DNA from: Caldimonas tepidiphila | GTDB lineage: Bacteria; Pseudomonadota; Gammaproteobacteria; Burkholderiales; Burkholderiaceae_C | Direction: 5' to 3' | Length of the DNA: 64,000 nt | NCBI RefSeq assembly: GCF_003569765.1 | Contig: NZ_QXMG01000002.1 | Location: 1 to 64,000, forward strand | Shown: positions 63,255 to 64,000 of the stretch, in pieces | How positions within the stretch are numbered: the first letter of the stretch is position 1 | Layout: each line of letters starts with the position of its first letter | The notes under the pieces: model-generated | Told to the model about the DNA's origin: nothing | Databases searched by the model: none | Seen by the model: only the letters and a program-made list of their open reading frames with translations | Program-made: the position numbers and the translations under genes

Positions 63255-64000
63255 CGCGGGGAGTGTAAGGCGCGGCGTGCCTGCGTCACAAGCGCCTCGG
63301 TCATCAGCCCCGCGTTCCACGGATGATCCGCGTGCCGCGCGGTCTCGCGCAGCTCGCGGGCCCACTCGGTCAGCCGCTCGTGCGAGGGGTGCAGGCCGGC
63401 GAAGGCGGCAGCGTCGAAGTAGCGGGTCGGCGCGCCGACCGCGACGCACAGCGCGTCGTGGCAGAGCTTCTGCAGCGTGTCGAGCAGCAGCGGCGGCGTC
63501 CAGCCGCTGAAGGCGGCGCCCTGCCCGCGCGCCACCTGCTGCGGCAGCCCCTGCCACAGCCGGGCGTCGATGCCCTGTCGCGACAGCTCCAGCGCGGTGA
63601 GCGGCTGCTGGCCGGCCGCGGCGAGCAGCACCGCCGCATCGGCCACGCCCTGCTGCGCGAGCCAGGCCTCGGCGGCCGGCCGCTGCGGCGGCGCGAGGCG
63701 CACCGTCTGGCAGCGGCTGCGGATGGTGGGCAGCAGCGCCTGCGGCGCGCCGGTGCCGAGGACGAAGCGCGCCTGTCCCGGCGGCTCCTCCAGCGTCTTG
63801 AGCAGCGTGTTGGCGGCGATCGCGTTCATGCGGTCGGCCGGGAAGACCAGCACCACCTTGGCGCGGCCGCGCGAGGAGGTCTGCTGCGCGAAGGCGACCG
63901 CCTCGCGCAGCGCGTCGACCTTGATCTCGCGGCTCGGCTTGGTCTTGCTGGCGCGGCTTTCCGAGTCGCCCGCCTCGGCGGTCTCCCAGCCGAGCCCGGC
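63251..64000 (-). CDS. holB: DNA polymerase III subunit delta' (5' end beyond the window)
   Basis: C-terminal 249 residues; the frame is open to base 64000 so the N terminus lies outside. Clamp-loader motifs: SREIKVDALREAV, KVVLVFPADRMNAIAANTLLKTLEEPP split at about the sensor 1 region, and FVLGTGAPQALLPTIRSRC (SRC motif of the clamp-loader). The C-terminal helical part is weakly conserved, as usual. It loads the sliding clamp as part of the gamma complex. Confidence 0.9.
   Translation of the reverse strand, partial: AGLGWETAEAGDSESRASKTKPSREIKVDALREAVAFAQQTSSRGRAKVVLVFPADRMNAIAANTLLKTLEEPPGQARFVLGTGAPQALLPTIRSRCQTVRLAPPQRPAAEAWLAQQGVADAAVLLAAAGQQPLTALELSRQGIDARLWQGLPQQVARGQGAAFSGWTPPLLLDTLQKLCHDALCVAVGAPTRYFDAAAFAGLHPSHERLTEWARELRETARHADHPWNAGLMTEALVTQARRALHSPR

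Overview
The window is very GC-rich DNA (about 70% by eye) with dense, short-spaced bacterial operons. Gene content points to a betaproteobacterium of the order Burkholderiales, probably the Rubrivivax/Leptothrix/Ideonella side: a class I phaC-phaA-phaB polyhydroxyalkanoate operon, a late cobalamin operon with bluB, split nadB and nadA-nadC, a chrA pair, and KfrA-type and PilZ proteins. The genus is a guess; no rRNA or tRNA gene was seen.

Layout. (1) 1-919: an AT-rich accessory scrap. It holds what looks like the end of an IS5/IS903-type element cutting a short reverse-strand reading frame that resembles an AbiJ N-terminal (abortive infection) domain, then a long gene-free stretch with one terminator. 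(2) 920-14139: nadB forward, then on the reverse strand a phosphorus-scavenging block (glpQ, 5'-nucleotidase, cpdB, all lipoproteins, behind a four-repeat Pho box; ppx behind a weaker one), a ribbon-helix-helix-like protein with a palindromic promoter, nadA-nadC, and a roadblock-like protein. (3) 14362-15612: an Fsr-like MFS exporter. (4) 15635-30850: a 15-gene reverse-strand vitamin B12 unit headed by a textbook cobalamin riboswitch: btuB, a cytoplasmic BtuF-like protein, cobU, btuF-btuC-btuD, cobB, bluB, cobO, cbiB, cobD, cobQ, cobT, cobS, cobC. Most junctions overlap by a few bases, so translation is coupled. (5) 30908-34065: Nudix, fumarylacetoacetase-family and maleylacetoacetate/maleylpyruvate isomerase genes, pgeF and a small membrane protein. 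(6) 34198-38060: phaCAB with a terminator. (7) 38074-49863: mnmH, a TesA-like esterase divergent from and overlapping a YbbA/LolD-like ATPase, rlmB, a five-PAS sensor kinase, upp, an AraC regulator, DUF2834, a two-gene chromate transporter, an MFS exporter and a 2-hydroxyacid dehydrogenase. (8) 49864-56589: the unusual part. A leader with direct repeats and palindromes precedes a coupled pair: a tyrosine-recombinase-fold protein that has lost its catalytic residues, and a protein whose C-terminal half looks like a Whirly/PC4-type single-strand DNA-binding fold. Then ilvD, an intact tyrosine recombinase, and a divergent KfrA-like coiled-coil DNA-binding protein. (9) 56609-64000: a PhaC-like alpha/beta hydrolase, an RNase II/R family exonuclease, a DnaQ-like exonuclease, a universal stress protein, an ankyrin protein, tatD, a PilZ protein and the 3' part of holB, running off the right edge.

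The best candidates for something undescribed are the inactive recombinase plus Whirly-like pair with its structured leader (49986-52315) and the neighbouring active recombinase/KfrA pair (54303-56589). Family assignments are from recognition of motifs in the translated sequence, not from searches.
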